Positions 8,531 through 18,300 of a stretch of DNA of 39,524 nt are shown here, piece after piece. The notes under the pieces are model-generated. The model was not told the DNA's origin and made no database searches. It worked only from the letters and a program-made list of their open reading frames with translations. The stretch is taken from contig JAJQEC010000038.1 in assembly GCA_021201815.1 (NCBI GenBank), forward strand, positions 1 to 39,524, in the 5' to 3' direction. Origin of the DNA: Candidatus Azobacteroides sp. Its GTDB lineage: Bacteria; Bacteroidota; Bacteroidia; Bacteroidales; WRGA01. Positions within the stretch are counted from its first letter, which is position 1. The number at the start of each line of letters is the position of its first letter. The translations under genes and the position numbers were made by a program.

Positions 8531-9997
8531 ATGAAAAATAAAAAATATAAATATATGAAAGGATGGATGTATTTATTCAGTCTCTGTTTCCTGTTAACCG
8601 GATGCTTGGACTTTAATGAAGATTCTGGATTTACAGACAGTGATATTATTACACATGGAGATGTCTCATTATGGCAAACAACCCGCAGCGAGAGTTTTTT
8701 ATTCCGGGAACAGTATGCGGATTATTCAAATGACGTAAATGCATTGACTATACGGCTATATCCCAACGAAACTTATCAGGAAATGGATGGTTTCGGAGCT
8801 GCATTAACCGGTTCTTCTGCTTATCTGCTTAAACAGATGGGCGAAAGCCAGCGTACTGCTTTATTGAAAGAGCTTTTTGACCCTAAAACAGGAGCCGGAA
8901 TGAACTTCCTGCGTATTACCATAGGAGCATCGGACTTTTCTATGGATTTATATACTTATTGTGATAAAGAAGGGATTGAGAATTTTGCTATTCCTGAAAT
9001 TGACCAAAGAGACTTACTTCCTGTTCTGAAGGAAATTCTGGCGATCAATCCGGAAATTAAAATAATGGCAAGCCCCTGGTCTCCGCCGGCATGGATGAAA
9101 ACAACCGCCACATTATTCGGAGGAGAATTAAGGGAAGATAAGTATGATGACTTTGCTACCTATTTTGTGAAGTATGTGCAGGCAATGAAACAGGAAGGGA
9201 TAACGATTCATTCCATTACATTACAGAATGAAGCGATGTTTAATTCTGAGGCCCATCCTTCTATGGTAATGCCATGGCAAGTACAGGCTGAAGTGATAAA
9301 AAATTATCTTGGACCTAAATTTGAGGCTACCGGAATCACATCGAAAATATTATTACTGGATCATAATTTTGACCTGTATGAATATCCGATCAATGTACTG
9401 AATGATCCGGGAGCCCGTAAATATGCTGCTGGTACTGCTTTTCACGGGTATGCCGGAACTCCTGATGCTATTGATTATGTCACAGCTGCTTATCCGGACA
9501 AGGATATTTATTTCTCCGAGTTATCTGGAGGAGGCTGGAATGAAGATTTGGAAGAGGACAGGATGGCTACTATGTTCTACTACATGAATAGCTTTCTGGT
9601 TCCTTGTGTTCAGAAAGGATCTAAGAATTTTATCATGTTTAATCTGGCACTGAATCCACAGGATGGTCCTACTACACCAGGAGGAACTTTCTGTGAAGAC
9701 TGTCGTGGAGTAGTTACTATTAACACCGATGATTCCTATAGAAAAGAAATTGAATATTATCTCTTGGGACATTTCTCAAAAGTATGTCGTTCAGGTGCTA
9801 AACGTATTCGTACCGAAGCCATTGGTACCTTTCCTGCTGATTGTAATGTAACAGCTTTCCTTAATCCGGATGGAACTAAAGGAGTTGTTATTGTGAATCA
9901 GTCCGGAAACACACTGCCTCTTACATTGAAAAACAATGATAAGAGATTGTCTTATACCATTCCGAATGATGCTGTAGTTTCATTCTTATTAGACTAA
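8531..9997 (+). CDS. GH30 family glycoside hydrolase, lipoprotein (probable endo-beta-1,6-glucanase)
   Basis: This is a retaining glycoside hydrolase of family 30, probably outer-membrane anchored and acting on polymer at the cell surface. Its 488 residues start with a lipoprotein signal (LLTGC, Cys25); a second Met at residue 9 is an alternative start. GH30 signatures are QEMDGFGAALTGSSA (about 83-97), LRITIGASDFS, and MASPWSPPAWMKT. The acid/base is predicted as Glu234 in LQNEA and the nucleophile as Glu330 in YFSELSGG. The residue after the acid/base is Ala rather than the usual Pro seen in the two sister enzymes. The C-terminal beta domain (about 420-488) is the usual GH30 side domain. 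The GH30_3 beta-1,6-glucanases are the nearest functional model, by context. Hairpins flank the gene on both sides. Confidence 0.88.
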   Translation: MKNKKYKYMKGWMYLFSLCFLLTGCLDFNEDSGFTDSDIITHGDVSLWQTTRSESFLFREQYADYSNDVNALTIRLYPNETYQEMDGFGAALTGSSAYLLKQMGESQRTALLKELFDPKTGAGMNFLRITIGASDFSMDLYTYCDKEGIENFAIPEIDQRDLLPVLKEILAINPEIKIMASPWSPPAWMKTTATLFGGELREDKYDDFATYFVKYVQAMKQEGITIHSITLQNEAMFNSEAHPSMVMPWQVQAEVIKNYLGPKFEATGITSKILLLDHNFDLYEYPINVLNDPGARKYAAGTAFHGYAGTPDAIDYVTAAYPDKDIYFSELSGGGWNEDLEEDRMATMFYYMNSFLVPCVQKGSKNFIMFNLALNPQDGPTTPGGTFCEDCRGVVTINTDDSYRKEIEYYLLGHFSKVCRSGAKRIRTEAIGTFPADCNVTAFLNPDGTKGVVIVNQSGNTLPLTLKNNDKRLSYTIPNDAVVSFLLD

Positions 9998-10007
9998 CTA
10001 TAAAATA

Positions 10008-10043
10008 AAAGGAATACGGAATATTTCCATTCCGTATTCCTTT
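10008..10043 (+). terminator. Perfect 14-bp hairpin after the first GH30 gene
   Basis: AAAGGAATACGGAA (10008-10021) pairs perfectly with TTCCGTATTCCTTT (10030-10043) around the loop TATTTCCA. TTT at the end of the right arm runs into ATTTCC. It starts 10 bases after the stop. This is the strongest of the internal hairpins and a plausible intrinsic terminator or 3'-end stabiliser. Confidence 0.75.
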
Positions 10044-10086
10044 ATTTCCTGAAATTTTACATTAATAATAACTAATTTTTTTAATT

Positions 10087-11112
10087 ATGAAGAAAAACAT
10101 TTTACTCACATTCCTTTTTGCATGTGCTGCAATCTTCACTACAAAAGCGGAAACTTTCTCTGTTACTTTGAGAATAGTTGATATGACAAAAGGTGAGGTA
10201 ACGAATCCGGGTACCAGTGACGATAATATCGATGCCAATATCTATACCTGGCTGGATGATGCGTTACTCCCTTTGAATCCACGTACACCGGCTGACTGGT
10301 GGTATCCGATGTATAATGACCCGGATGTAAGTCCGAAAGGAGAAATGACCCTGACAGAATCAGCGTTGGTATGGAGCTTAACTATTCAGGCTGAGCCCGG
10401 AAAATATGAGTGGAGCCCGGGTGCCAAATCTGCTGATTGGAATGATATCCGGAATTCTTTGTTTCCGTTCGAAGGAGATGAAGATACAAACAACCTGATA
10501 TTTGAAGTGGCAGCAGATGGTACCATTACCGGACATACCGAATTGGTTATCACAGAAGTGATTGAATATTATTCCGGAACAATGACGCTTGCCGTAGAAG
10601 TTCCTGCCGGTACGGAAGAAGTATATGTAAGAGGATTATACGGAGATTGGGCGACTCCTATTCTTATGAATTATATTGATTCGGAAAATGCATGGGTATA
10701 TGAAGTAGAAGGGTCAAGAATTCCGAAAGGTCAGGTTCAGGAATATAAATACTATTACGGAGAAGACTCCTGGGAAAAAATTGAAGCGAATGAAGACGGT
10801 TCTATGCGTGGAGATGGAGATAACAGAGAATTGAATTATATAGAAGGCGATATTCAGTGGGATACTGTTCTTGCCTGGTATGTAGGAGAAACTGCTTTAG
10901 AAATAGTTAAAGAGGGAAAAGACTATACTATCTCAACCGGTAACGGCAGCTTGAAAATTACAGGAAACGTCAATAATGTAACGGTATATACCCTGACCGG
11001 TGCTGTGGTGGATGCGGCTAATGTAAATGGCATCTATTCAAATGCAGCCTTGTCCGGTGGATTATATATTGTAAAAGTAAACGGTATTTCTGAAAAAGTA
11101 GCTGTTAAGTAA
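10087..11112 (+). CDS. Secreted carbohydrate-binding-like protein with T9SS sorting domain, no catalytic domain
   Basis: This is a 341-residue secreted protein. Residues 1-21 are a signal peptide. Residues about 23-165 are the same Trp-rich domain found twice at the start of the broken SGNH protein (VTLRIVDMTKGEV, WLDDALLPLNP, WWYPMYNDP, PGKYEWSPGAK). Residues about 168-272 form an E-set or starch-binding-like domain (EEVYVRGLYGDW, EYKYYYGEDSWEKIE). The T9SS type A sorting domain occupies about 275-341 (VTVYTLTGAVVDAA, LSGGLYIVKVNG). I see no hydrolase motif, so it probably binds the glycan at the cell surface or on released material. Its sharing of a domain with the esterase suggests that both target the same polymer. 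It lies between two GH30 genes and has terminator-like hairpins on both sides. Confidence 0.72.
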   Translation: MKKNILLTFLFACAAIFTTKAETFSVTLRIVDMTKGEVTNPGTSDDNIDANIYTWLDDALLPLNPRTPADWWYPMYNDPDVSPKGEMTLTESALVWSLTIQAEPGKYEWSPGAKSADWNDIRNSLFPFEGDEDTNNLIFEVAADGTITGHTELVITEVIEYYSGTMTLAVEVPAGTEEVYVRGLYGDWATPILMNYIDSENAWVYEVEGSRIPKGQVQEYKYYYGEDSWEKIEANEDGSMRGDGDNRELNYIEGDIQWDTVLAWYVGETALEIVKEGKDYTISTGNGSLKITGNVNNVTVYTLTGAVVDAANVNGIYSNAALSGGLYIVKVNGISEKVAVK

Positions 11113-11147
11113 TTAGTTTTTGTAGATTGATGTTTAAATAAAAGAAG

Positions 11148-11192
11148 CGAACCGGGAAATTCGCTTTCCATAGAAAGTGTTTTTCCGGTTCG
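11148..11192 (+). terminator. Nested hairpin after the binding-module gene
   Basis: CGAACCGGGAAA (11148-11159) pairs with TTTTCCGGTTCG (11181-11192) over 12 positions with one G-T wobble. An inner CTTTC/GAAAG stem lies in the loop. TATTTTAAT follows. It is a plausible terminator 36 bases after the stop and 28 bases before the next start codon. Confidence 0.65.
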
Positions 11193-11219
11193 TATTTTAA
11201 TCCATATCATATTATCACC

Positions 11220-13598
11220 ATGAAAAAAAGTTCGATTTTTTGTATTCTCTTTTCCTTTCTGTTGAATTTTTCCTTTTTATATCCTCAGGAACTAGTTACT
11301 TCCTGGCAGACAAATGCCAGCCAGGCAAAGCTGTTTCTTGAACAACCGGAGGTTCAGTTTCAGGAAGGAACCGGAAGCAATAGCATTAAAATCAATATCA
11401 ATGGTGATAATTTTTATCAGGTCATAGAAGGGTTCGGATGGACGCTTACACAAGGAAGTGCTTACATGATAAGACAACTTCCGGAGACGGAGCAGGACAA
11501 GGTGTTGTCCGAACTCTTCAGTGTGGAAAACGGGTTGGGTAGTGCAACATTACGTGTTGCCATTGGTGCTTCCGATTTAAGCACTTCAGCCTATACCTAT
11601 CAGGATAATCGCAATAGTGAATTTAGTCTGGCAGGTCCGGATCTGGATGATCTTATTCCTGTCTTAAAAAAGATTGTGGCTATCAATCCGGATATAAAAA
11701 TAATGGGTTCCCCCTGGTCCGCTCCTGCATGGATGAAGACAAGCTCAAGCCTGCAAGGTGGTTATTTAAGACCAGAGCGATATGCCGATTACGCCGATTA
11801 TTTCCTTCGGTATTTTCAGGCAATGCGGGAACAGGGCATTGAAATTTATTCCGTTACTGTACAGAATGAACCTGAAAACGGAAGCAATACTCCCAGCATG
11901 CTTATGACAGCTCAGCAACAGGTTGATTTTGTGAATAACCATTTGGGGCCTAAGCTTGCAGATAGCGAATTCAATCATATAAAAATAATTGCATACGATC
12001 ATAATTGCGATAATACCGATTATCCTATTTACGTATGTAATAACAGTCCGTTTGTGGACGGTTCTGCTTTCCATCTCTATAGTGGAGATATCTCCGCATT
12101 AACAGAAACTTACTACGCAACCGGCAAAAATGTGTACTTTACCGAACAGTGGGTCGGCGGAGGAAGCAGTTTTTCCGGAGATTTTGGCTGGCACATGGAA
12201 AATATAATGATCGGAGCCGTAAATAACTGGGCAAAGATTTCCCTGGAATGGAACATTGCTTCTGATCAGAATTGGAATCCGCATACAAACGGCGGATGTG
12301 ATAATTGTATGGGAGCATTAACCATACATAACCAAACAAAAGAAATAACACGAAATGTTGCTTACTATGTGGTTGCCCACATGTCGAAAGTAAGCAAAGA
12401 CGGGGCATACCGGATCGAATCTGTCTCTACAGATAATGATTTGATAAAAGTAGCCTTTTTTAATTCTGATAATACCCTATCTCTTGTCATTTATAATACC
12501 AGTAACAGGAGAAAAAATTTTGATGTACAATGGGAAAGTAAATATTTTCCTTATACCCTGGAAGCAAATACTGCAGCTTCTTTTCTCTGGCAGGCAATAG
12601 ATATTACTACTCCGGTAACCGGAGTGAATGTGAAGCCTTCTTCCATTACTCTTTCCGCAGGGAACACTGCACGACTAATAGCCGAAGTATTACCGGCAGA
12701 TGCTACATTGAAGAAAGTAAGATGGTCAGTAGACAATGAAAATATAGTAACGGTAAATACAGAAGGGGAGATAATAGCCCGTCGACCCGGAACTGCACTT
12801 ATAACAGCAACTACTATAGATGGTGGTTTTACTGCCAGTGCGGTTATTACCGTAGAGGCATGTGACGATTGTGTCACTTCTTTTCCGGAAATTTATGAGG
12901 TGATTTCTTTATATAGCGAAAAAGGACTGGATGTAAAAGACCACAGCATGTCTCCCGGTGGAGGAATCCAGCAATGGGAAATAGGAGCAGGCGGAAGTGG
13001 AGATAACCAACGATGGATACTCGATTATATCAGTGATAATTTATACTACATACAATCAAAATATTCCGGACTGTACCTGACTGCAAATGGAGTAGAGAAC
13101 GGAGCTACTCTCACTCAGCAGGAATTTACCGGAAATACCCGGCAGGAATGGACCGTAAATTTTCTGGAAGAACAAAATGGGAAAATAATATATAGTATTA
13201 TTAATTCATTCAACGGAAAATCCCTTGATGTTTCCGGACCTTCTGTTGAAAACGGTACAGAAGTCCATTTATGGGAATTTCTGGGAAATGAAAATCAGAA
13301 ATGGGAAATAAAAGAAGTAGAAAAAAGGCCCACAGTGGGAATTAAAAATCCTGAGGATATGGTTTTTAAAATTTATCCCAATCCTGTGGAAGACATATTA
13401 TATATTGAAAAAATTATAACATCTCCGGCTGTATTATCCATTTATTCGGTAACCGGCCAATTGATAATTACTTATAAGCTGGAAGATATGCCTGCTGTTA
13501 TTGACTTTTCAGATAAAGAGCCAGGCATATATGTTGTAAAATATCAGGATGAAGAAAATAGTTTCTCGGCCAGAATTATAAAAAGAAAAACAAAATAA
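11220..13598 (+). CDS. GH30 glycoside hydrolase with Big2, ricin-type lectin and T9SS sorting domains
   Basis: This is a 792-residue secreted enzyme. A signal peptide (about 1-24) is followed by a GH30 catalytic domain with QVIEGFGWTLTQGSA, LRVAIGASDLS and MGSPWSAPAWMKT. The acid/base is Glu217 in VQNEP and the nucleophile Glu309 in YFTEQ. The beta side domain ends near 460. A Big2 (bacterial Ig-like) domain follows at about 466-547 (VTGVNVKPSSITLSAG, VRWSVDNENIVTV). A ricin B-like beta-trefoil lies at about 558-700, with QxW-type repeats (NQRW, RQEW, NQKW). The last domain is a T9SS type A sorting domain (about 715-792, FKIYPNPVEDILYIE). Unlike the two flanking GH30 lipoproteins, this one uses the T9SS route and carries a lectin, so it may degrade insoluble polymer away from the membrane. 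Confidence 0.9.
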   Translation: MKKSSIFCILFSFLLNFSFLYPQELVTSWQTNASQAKLFLEQPEVQFQEGTGSNSIKININGDNFYQVIEGFGWTLTQGSAYMIRQLPETEQDKVLSELFSVENGLGSATLRVAIGASDLSTSAYTYQDNRNSEFSLAGPDLDDLIPVLKKIVAINPDIKIMGSPWSAPAWMKTSSSLQGGYLRPERYADYADYFLRYFQAMREQGIEIYSVTVQNEPENGSNTPSMLMTAQQQVDFVNNHLGPKLADSEFNHIKIIAYDHNCDNTDYPIYVCNNSPFVDGSAFHLYSGDISALTETYYATGKNVYFTEQWVGGGSSFSGDFGWHMENIMIGAVNNWAKISLEWNIASDQNWNPHTNGGCDNCMGALTIHNQTKEITRNVAYYVVAHMSKVSKDGAYRIESVSTDNDLIKVAFFNSDNTLSLVIYNTSNRRKNFDVQWESKYFPYTLEANTAASFLWQAIDITTPVTGVNVKPSSITLSAGNTARLIAEVLPADATLKKVRWSVDNENIVTVNTEGEIIARRPGTALITATTIDGGFTASAVITVEACDDCVTSFPEIYEVISLYSEKGLDVKDHSMSPGGGIQQWEIGAGGSGDNQRWILDYISDNLYYIQSKYSGLYLTANGVENGATLTQQEFTGNTRQEWTVNFLEEQNGKIIYSIINSFNGKSLDVSGPSVENGTEVHLWEFLGNENQKWEIKEVEKRPTVGIKNPEDMVFKIYPNPVEDILYIEKIITSPAVLSIYSVTGQLIITYKLEDMPAVIDFSDKEPGIYVVKYQDEENSFSARIIKRKTK

Positions 13599-13721
13599 GA
13601 AACAGCGATCCAATGGATTTTGAAATGTAAACAAGATAAATATTCAGTAAATTAAAATAATTGAAATTTAATAAGAGACGAAAAGGATAGCATTACGTTG
13701 GTTATAAATTAGAAAAGACTT

Positions 13722-15182
13722 ATGAAAAATAGTTGTTTGTTTTTATGTGCATGGGTATTATTTGCCTGTAATAATAATACTCCCCCTGTTTCGGTTGATG
13801 TATATACTACTACTTCCGATAAAAGTCAAACTATGAATTATAGCGAAGTGTCTCTTTCAAAAATGAAAGATGGAGACAATACTGACAATATAATCGTACT
13901 GGACCCGGAAGTAAAATACCAGGAAATGGATGGCTTCGGAGCAGCAATTACCGGTTCCAGCTGTTATAATCTCCTGCAGATGAAGCCGGAGGACAGGACA
14001 GCATTGCTGAAAGAAACATTTGACCCGGAAGAAGGGTATGGATATAGCTACATCCGCATTTCAATCGGTTGCTCGGATTTTTCCCTGGAAGATTATACAT
14101 ATTGTGATATCCCGGGTATCGAGAATTTTGCTATCCATGAACTGGATAAGAGAGATCTTTTTCCCATCCTGAAAGAAATTCTGGCTATTAATCCGGATGT
14201 TAAAATTATGGCTTCGCCCTGGACATGCCCGAAGTGGATGAAGGTAAATAACCTGAAGGATTTAAAACCTTATGATTCCTGGACAAGCGGTCAGTTAAAC
14301 CCTTCTTTCTATCAGGATTATGCTACCTATTTTGTAAAATATCTTCAGGCAATGAAAGATGCCGGTTTTAATATTGATGCGATTACCATTCAGAATGAAC
14401 CTTTAAACAGAGGGAATTCCGCTTCTTTATATATGACGTGGCAGGAGCAGCGTGACTTTATTAAACAGGCACTGGGTCCGGCTTTTGAAAATGCGGGTAT
14501 CAAAACCAAAGTACTGGTATATGACCATAATTATAATTATGATGATGAGAAACCGGAGAATTTCGATCAGGGGCAATATCCGTTAAAAATATATGAAGAC
14601 GAAGAAGCTGCTAAATATGTACATGGTGCTGCTTATCACGCGTACGGAGGAGATAAAAGCGAAATGTTGCGTGTGCATGAAGCAAGACCGGATAAGGAGT
14701 TGTATTTCACGGAAATATCTATTGGCCTTTGGGGAAATGGATATGATTTCGGTGACGACCTGATGTGGAACATGCGGGAAGTAAGTATCGGAACAATCAA
14801 TAACTATTGCAAAGGTGTCCTCGTATGGAATTATATGCTGGATGATAAACATGGACCGGATCGTCCCGGAGGATGTGATATCTGTCTGGGTGCTATTGAT
14901 ATTGATTCCAAAGATTATAAAACTATGACTAAAAATAGTCATTATTACGAAATGGCCCATCTCTCAAAAGTAATAAAAAGGGGTGCATACCGGATCAAAT
15001 CAGAAGGTAAAACACGTGAGGGATTGCATTACACTGCATTTGAAAATCCGAACGGCAGTTATTCTATGCTGATACAGAACGATACGGATGAACCGGTAGA
15101 TGTAACAGTAAGAATGGGAGAAAAAGGATTCGTGCATCAGTTGGAGCCAAAATCCGTAAGTTCTTACTATTGGAAGGAATAA
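13722..15182 (+). CDS. GH30 family glycoside hydrolase, lipoprotein (second short copy)
   Basis: This is a 486-residue GH30 enzyme, the closest paralogue here of the protein at 8531-9997 (shared QEMDGFGAA-TGSS, DYTYCD-type and ENFAI segments). The lipoprotein signal is very short, with Cys16 (VLFAC). The catalytic domain shows IRISIGCSDFS and MASPWTCPKWMK. The acid/base is Glu226 in IQNEP and the nucleophile Glu331 in YFTEIS. A Cys-rich loop (GGCDICLGA) matches GGCDNCMGA in the second GH30 and FCEDCRGV in the first, so this paired-Cys feature is shared by all three. It probably cleaves beta-linked gluco-oligosaccharides or polymer at the cell surface. An exo or endo mode cannot be told from sequence alone. 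The 123-base gap before it has no strong hairpin. Confidence 0.88.
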   Translation: MKNSCLFLCAWVLFACNNNTPPVSVDVYTTTSDKSQTMNYSEVSLSKMKDGDNTDNIIVLDPEVKYQEMDGFGAAITGSSCYNLLQMKPEDRTALLKETFDPEEGYGYSYIRISIGCSDFSLEDYTYCDIPGIENFAIHELDKRDLFPILKEILAINPDVKIMASPWTCPKWMKVNNLKDLKPYDSWTSGQLNPSFYQDYATYFVKYLQAMKDAGFNIDAITIQNEPLNRGNSASLYMTWQEQRDFIKQALGPAFENAGIKTKVLVYDHNYNYDDEKPENFDQGQYPLKIYEDEEAAKYVHGAAYHAYGGDKSEMLRVHEARPDKELYFTEISIGLWGNGYDFGDDLMWNMREVSIGTINNYCKGVLVWNYMLDDKHGPDRPGGCDICLGAIDIDSKDYKTMTKNSHYYEMAHLSKVIKRGAYRIKSEGKTREGLHYTAFENPNGSYSMLIQNDTDEPVDVTVRMGEKGFVHQLEPKSVSSYYWKE

Positions 15183-15246
15183 ACTAGAAAATCAGAGAAA
15201 TACACCAATAATATAATATATTAATAAGAGAAAGCAGACCGGATAA

Positions 15247-15267
15247 ATTATACTTTCCCGGTATAAT
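15247..15267 (+). promoter_or_regulatory. Small hairpin between the third GH30 and the 1238-residue SGNH gene
   Basis: ATTATAC (15247-15253) pairs with GTATAAT (15261-15267) around a 7-base loop. A more distant AGCAG/CTGCT pair may enlarge it. It is weaker than the other intercistronic hairpins, and its role is uncertain. Confidence 0.35.
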
Positions 15268-15344
15268 ACAAGGATTACCTGCTCTTTACTAATCAAAAAC
15301 AAAAGGAAAAATCTTTTTATAGTTCTTAATTAAATTATTCACAT

Positions 15345-18300
15345 ATGAAAACACAACGACAATTGAAGAAAATGTTTCTTTCTTTTCTCTGCGTTTTACT
15401 TGGTATATCTGCTTTGTATGCAGCTGACCCTATTGCAGAGCAAAAGATTTATATTGACTTTGGTATGGAAAATTACCAAGTGTCAGGGGCCGACGAAAAT
15501 TCTAACTACTGGAATAATGTAACGGACCGGTTTGTTTCTGCGGAAGGAGTAGAATTAGTAAATTCCGGAAATATAAATACAAACTTCGTACTACAGGTAA
15601 TCAAGAAATTCAGTTCCAACAGTGTCGGTCCATCAGATCCGGACCCGTCTCTATTGGGCGATTTTGCCATAAGTAATGCTACAAGGGACTTTTTCTTTGT
15701 AGAAGGAAGCAACACCTATCTGGCGGGAGCTGTTAAAATTAAAAACCTGGATCCGAATAAAAGCTATCGGTTCCATGTGTTTGGAAGCCGAGCAGATAAT
15801 CAGGACAGGATCGCTTTGTTCACATTCAGTGGTTTGAATGTAGACCAGGGTACCAATCAGGGATCCGGTGTTGATATCGGTGGCCCAGGGATCAATTATA
15901 ATAATAGTTCCATATTGGTTTCTGATTATATTTTCCCAACTCCGGATGGAGAAATTGTGGTAGAATTAACAAGAGCTGCCGGAAGTTATGCTTATCTGAA
16001 TGCCATGAAAATTGAAGAATTCAGTGGCATGGCAAAACCTGATTACGTATTGCAGCAAAAATTTTATTTTGATTTCGGTGGGGACAACAGGTTAACCGTT
16101 GGGCCTGATAAAAACAATAATTACTGGAATAATATTACTTCTATTACTCAGGGAACTTCCTTTAATCTGGTAAGTGCTGTAAATGCAACATCCGGCTATT
16201 CCATGGAAGTAACCGAAAACAGCCAGTTTTCTATAAATTTAACGGAAGGCAATGACAGCCCGGGTGGACTGGAAAATCCGGATGAAGAGTTATTAGGGGA
16301 CTTAGCCCTTGAAACTGCTACAAGAGATTACTTTTATGTGGAATCTACAGAAACGAGAAAAGGTGAATTAAAACTGAAAGGACTAGACACAAATAAAGCA
16401 TATAAGTTTTTCATTTTCGGATCCCGTAGCGGATCGGATGTCAGAATAGCCCGGTATGTGTTAACCGGATTAAATACTGCGGAAGGATACCTTCAGTCTA
16501 CAGGATCTGATATTGGAATTGTAAAAGGAGGGAATGCCCGTTCTACCCAGAATGAAAGTGCATTCTTTATATCAGATATGGTAGTGCCGGATGCAAACGG
16601 GGAAATTATCCTCGAAGTATTACGACCGGACAATGGCAATGGTATTGTACATCTTAATATGATGAAGATGGAGGAATATTCTCTTCCTGATGAATCCAAA
16701 GCTTCTTCTTTAACTATTTCCGGGGAAGATATAACGGTTACTGCTCAAACTTCACAAATGACCGCTACCGTTTTACCGGCTACTGCTATTTATCCGGCCA
16801 TCCAGTGGTCGGTGGACAATGAGGATATTGCATGGATTGATACCAATGGCCTGCTGCATCCGAAGAAAAACGGAACGGTTACCGTAACCGCTTCTATCCA
16901 GTATGAAGGAGAAGCGCCGTTGACAAGCACACAACAAGTTACCATCAATAACCAGGTGACTGAACTGTACTTTGTCGGTTCGGCTTCTGAAAGCGGTGAT
17001 GGACTGGAAAATGCCATTTCCATGAAAATGCTTACGGACTTAAATGGCAGTGTCGGAGCTGAATTTGAAATTTTTACCAAGTTAACACCGGAAGGCACAT
17101 TTAAATTTTACACTTCCCGGGAAGCAGCGAATGCTATTGTCTATGGCGGAAGTAACGGAAACCTTATTCAGGATGGAAGTGACATAAGCGTAGCAGAAAC
17201 CCAGCCGGTCCGTATCCTGGTGAATATGGCAAAAAACACTTTTACTGTATTTCCGGTTTCATTGTCTCTCGTAGGAAGTGCGGTTCCGGGTGGTTGGGAG
17301 CCTGCCGCAGGAATAGAAGTACCTTATTTGTCCGATGGAATATGGTCGGGAGAGGTCACATTAAATGCCGGCTCTGACTCAGACCCGGCGCGTGTAGTGA
17401 TTGCACTCGATAAATCCTGGGATTACCTGCTGAAAAAAGTAAAAGAATCTGAAAATGTATTAATGATGGAGTCTGTTGCTGAGGCTAATGGAATTGTTAT
17501 AGAGGATATTGATACAAATCTTAATGGCGGTACATTTGAGGTAACCATTGACTTGAGAAATTATACATTCTCAATAGAATGCCTGGAAGTAAATGATTAT
17601 AAAATTTCCATGATGGGATCTTCTGTAGCAAACGGCCAAGGTGCGGATAATATGCAGGGGTACGCTTATATGTTCGGCCAATTACTGAATGAACGTTATC
17701 AGAATAGTAAGAGTGAGTATAACTGGGAAATTTCCGGTATTTCCATAAACGGAAATAATACACAGAACCTGTTAGACAGATGGTATAGAGACCTGATGGG
17801 CGATTGCAGCCGGTATGTAATTTACGGACTTTCGTTAGGAAATGAAGGGATCCATGAAAACGGACAATCCAGCTTCGATAGTTATCACGACAATATGTTA
17901 ACACTGATTGATATGGCGAAACAAAACGGTAAAATTCCGGTGATGTCAAACAGTTATACCCGTGGAGATTTTAATACCACAGACTATGCCTATGTAAAAT
18001 CCATGAATCTTCTTGTCCATGAATGGGATATTCCAAGTATCAACCTGCTGGGAGCCATCGATAACGGAGCAGGAAAATGGGCCGACGGATATCAGGTAGA
18101 AGGGGATATTTATCATCCTACTACCGAAGGACACAGAGAATTCTTCTATGCAATGGTTCCTTCGTTGTTTGATGCGCTGGAATCCGGTAAGCCCCAACCG
18201 CAAAGAGATAATACGGCTTCTTATAATCTGGGCAAGGATTATTCACAAAAAAGAATAGAACTTATTCCGGAACATACTGTTCATCCGTTTACGCTTTCCT

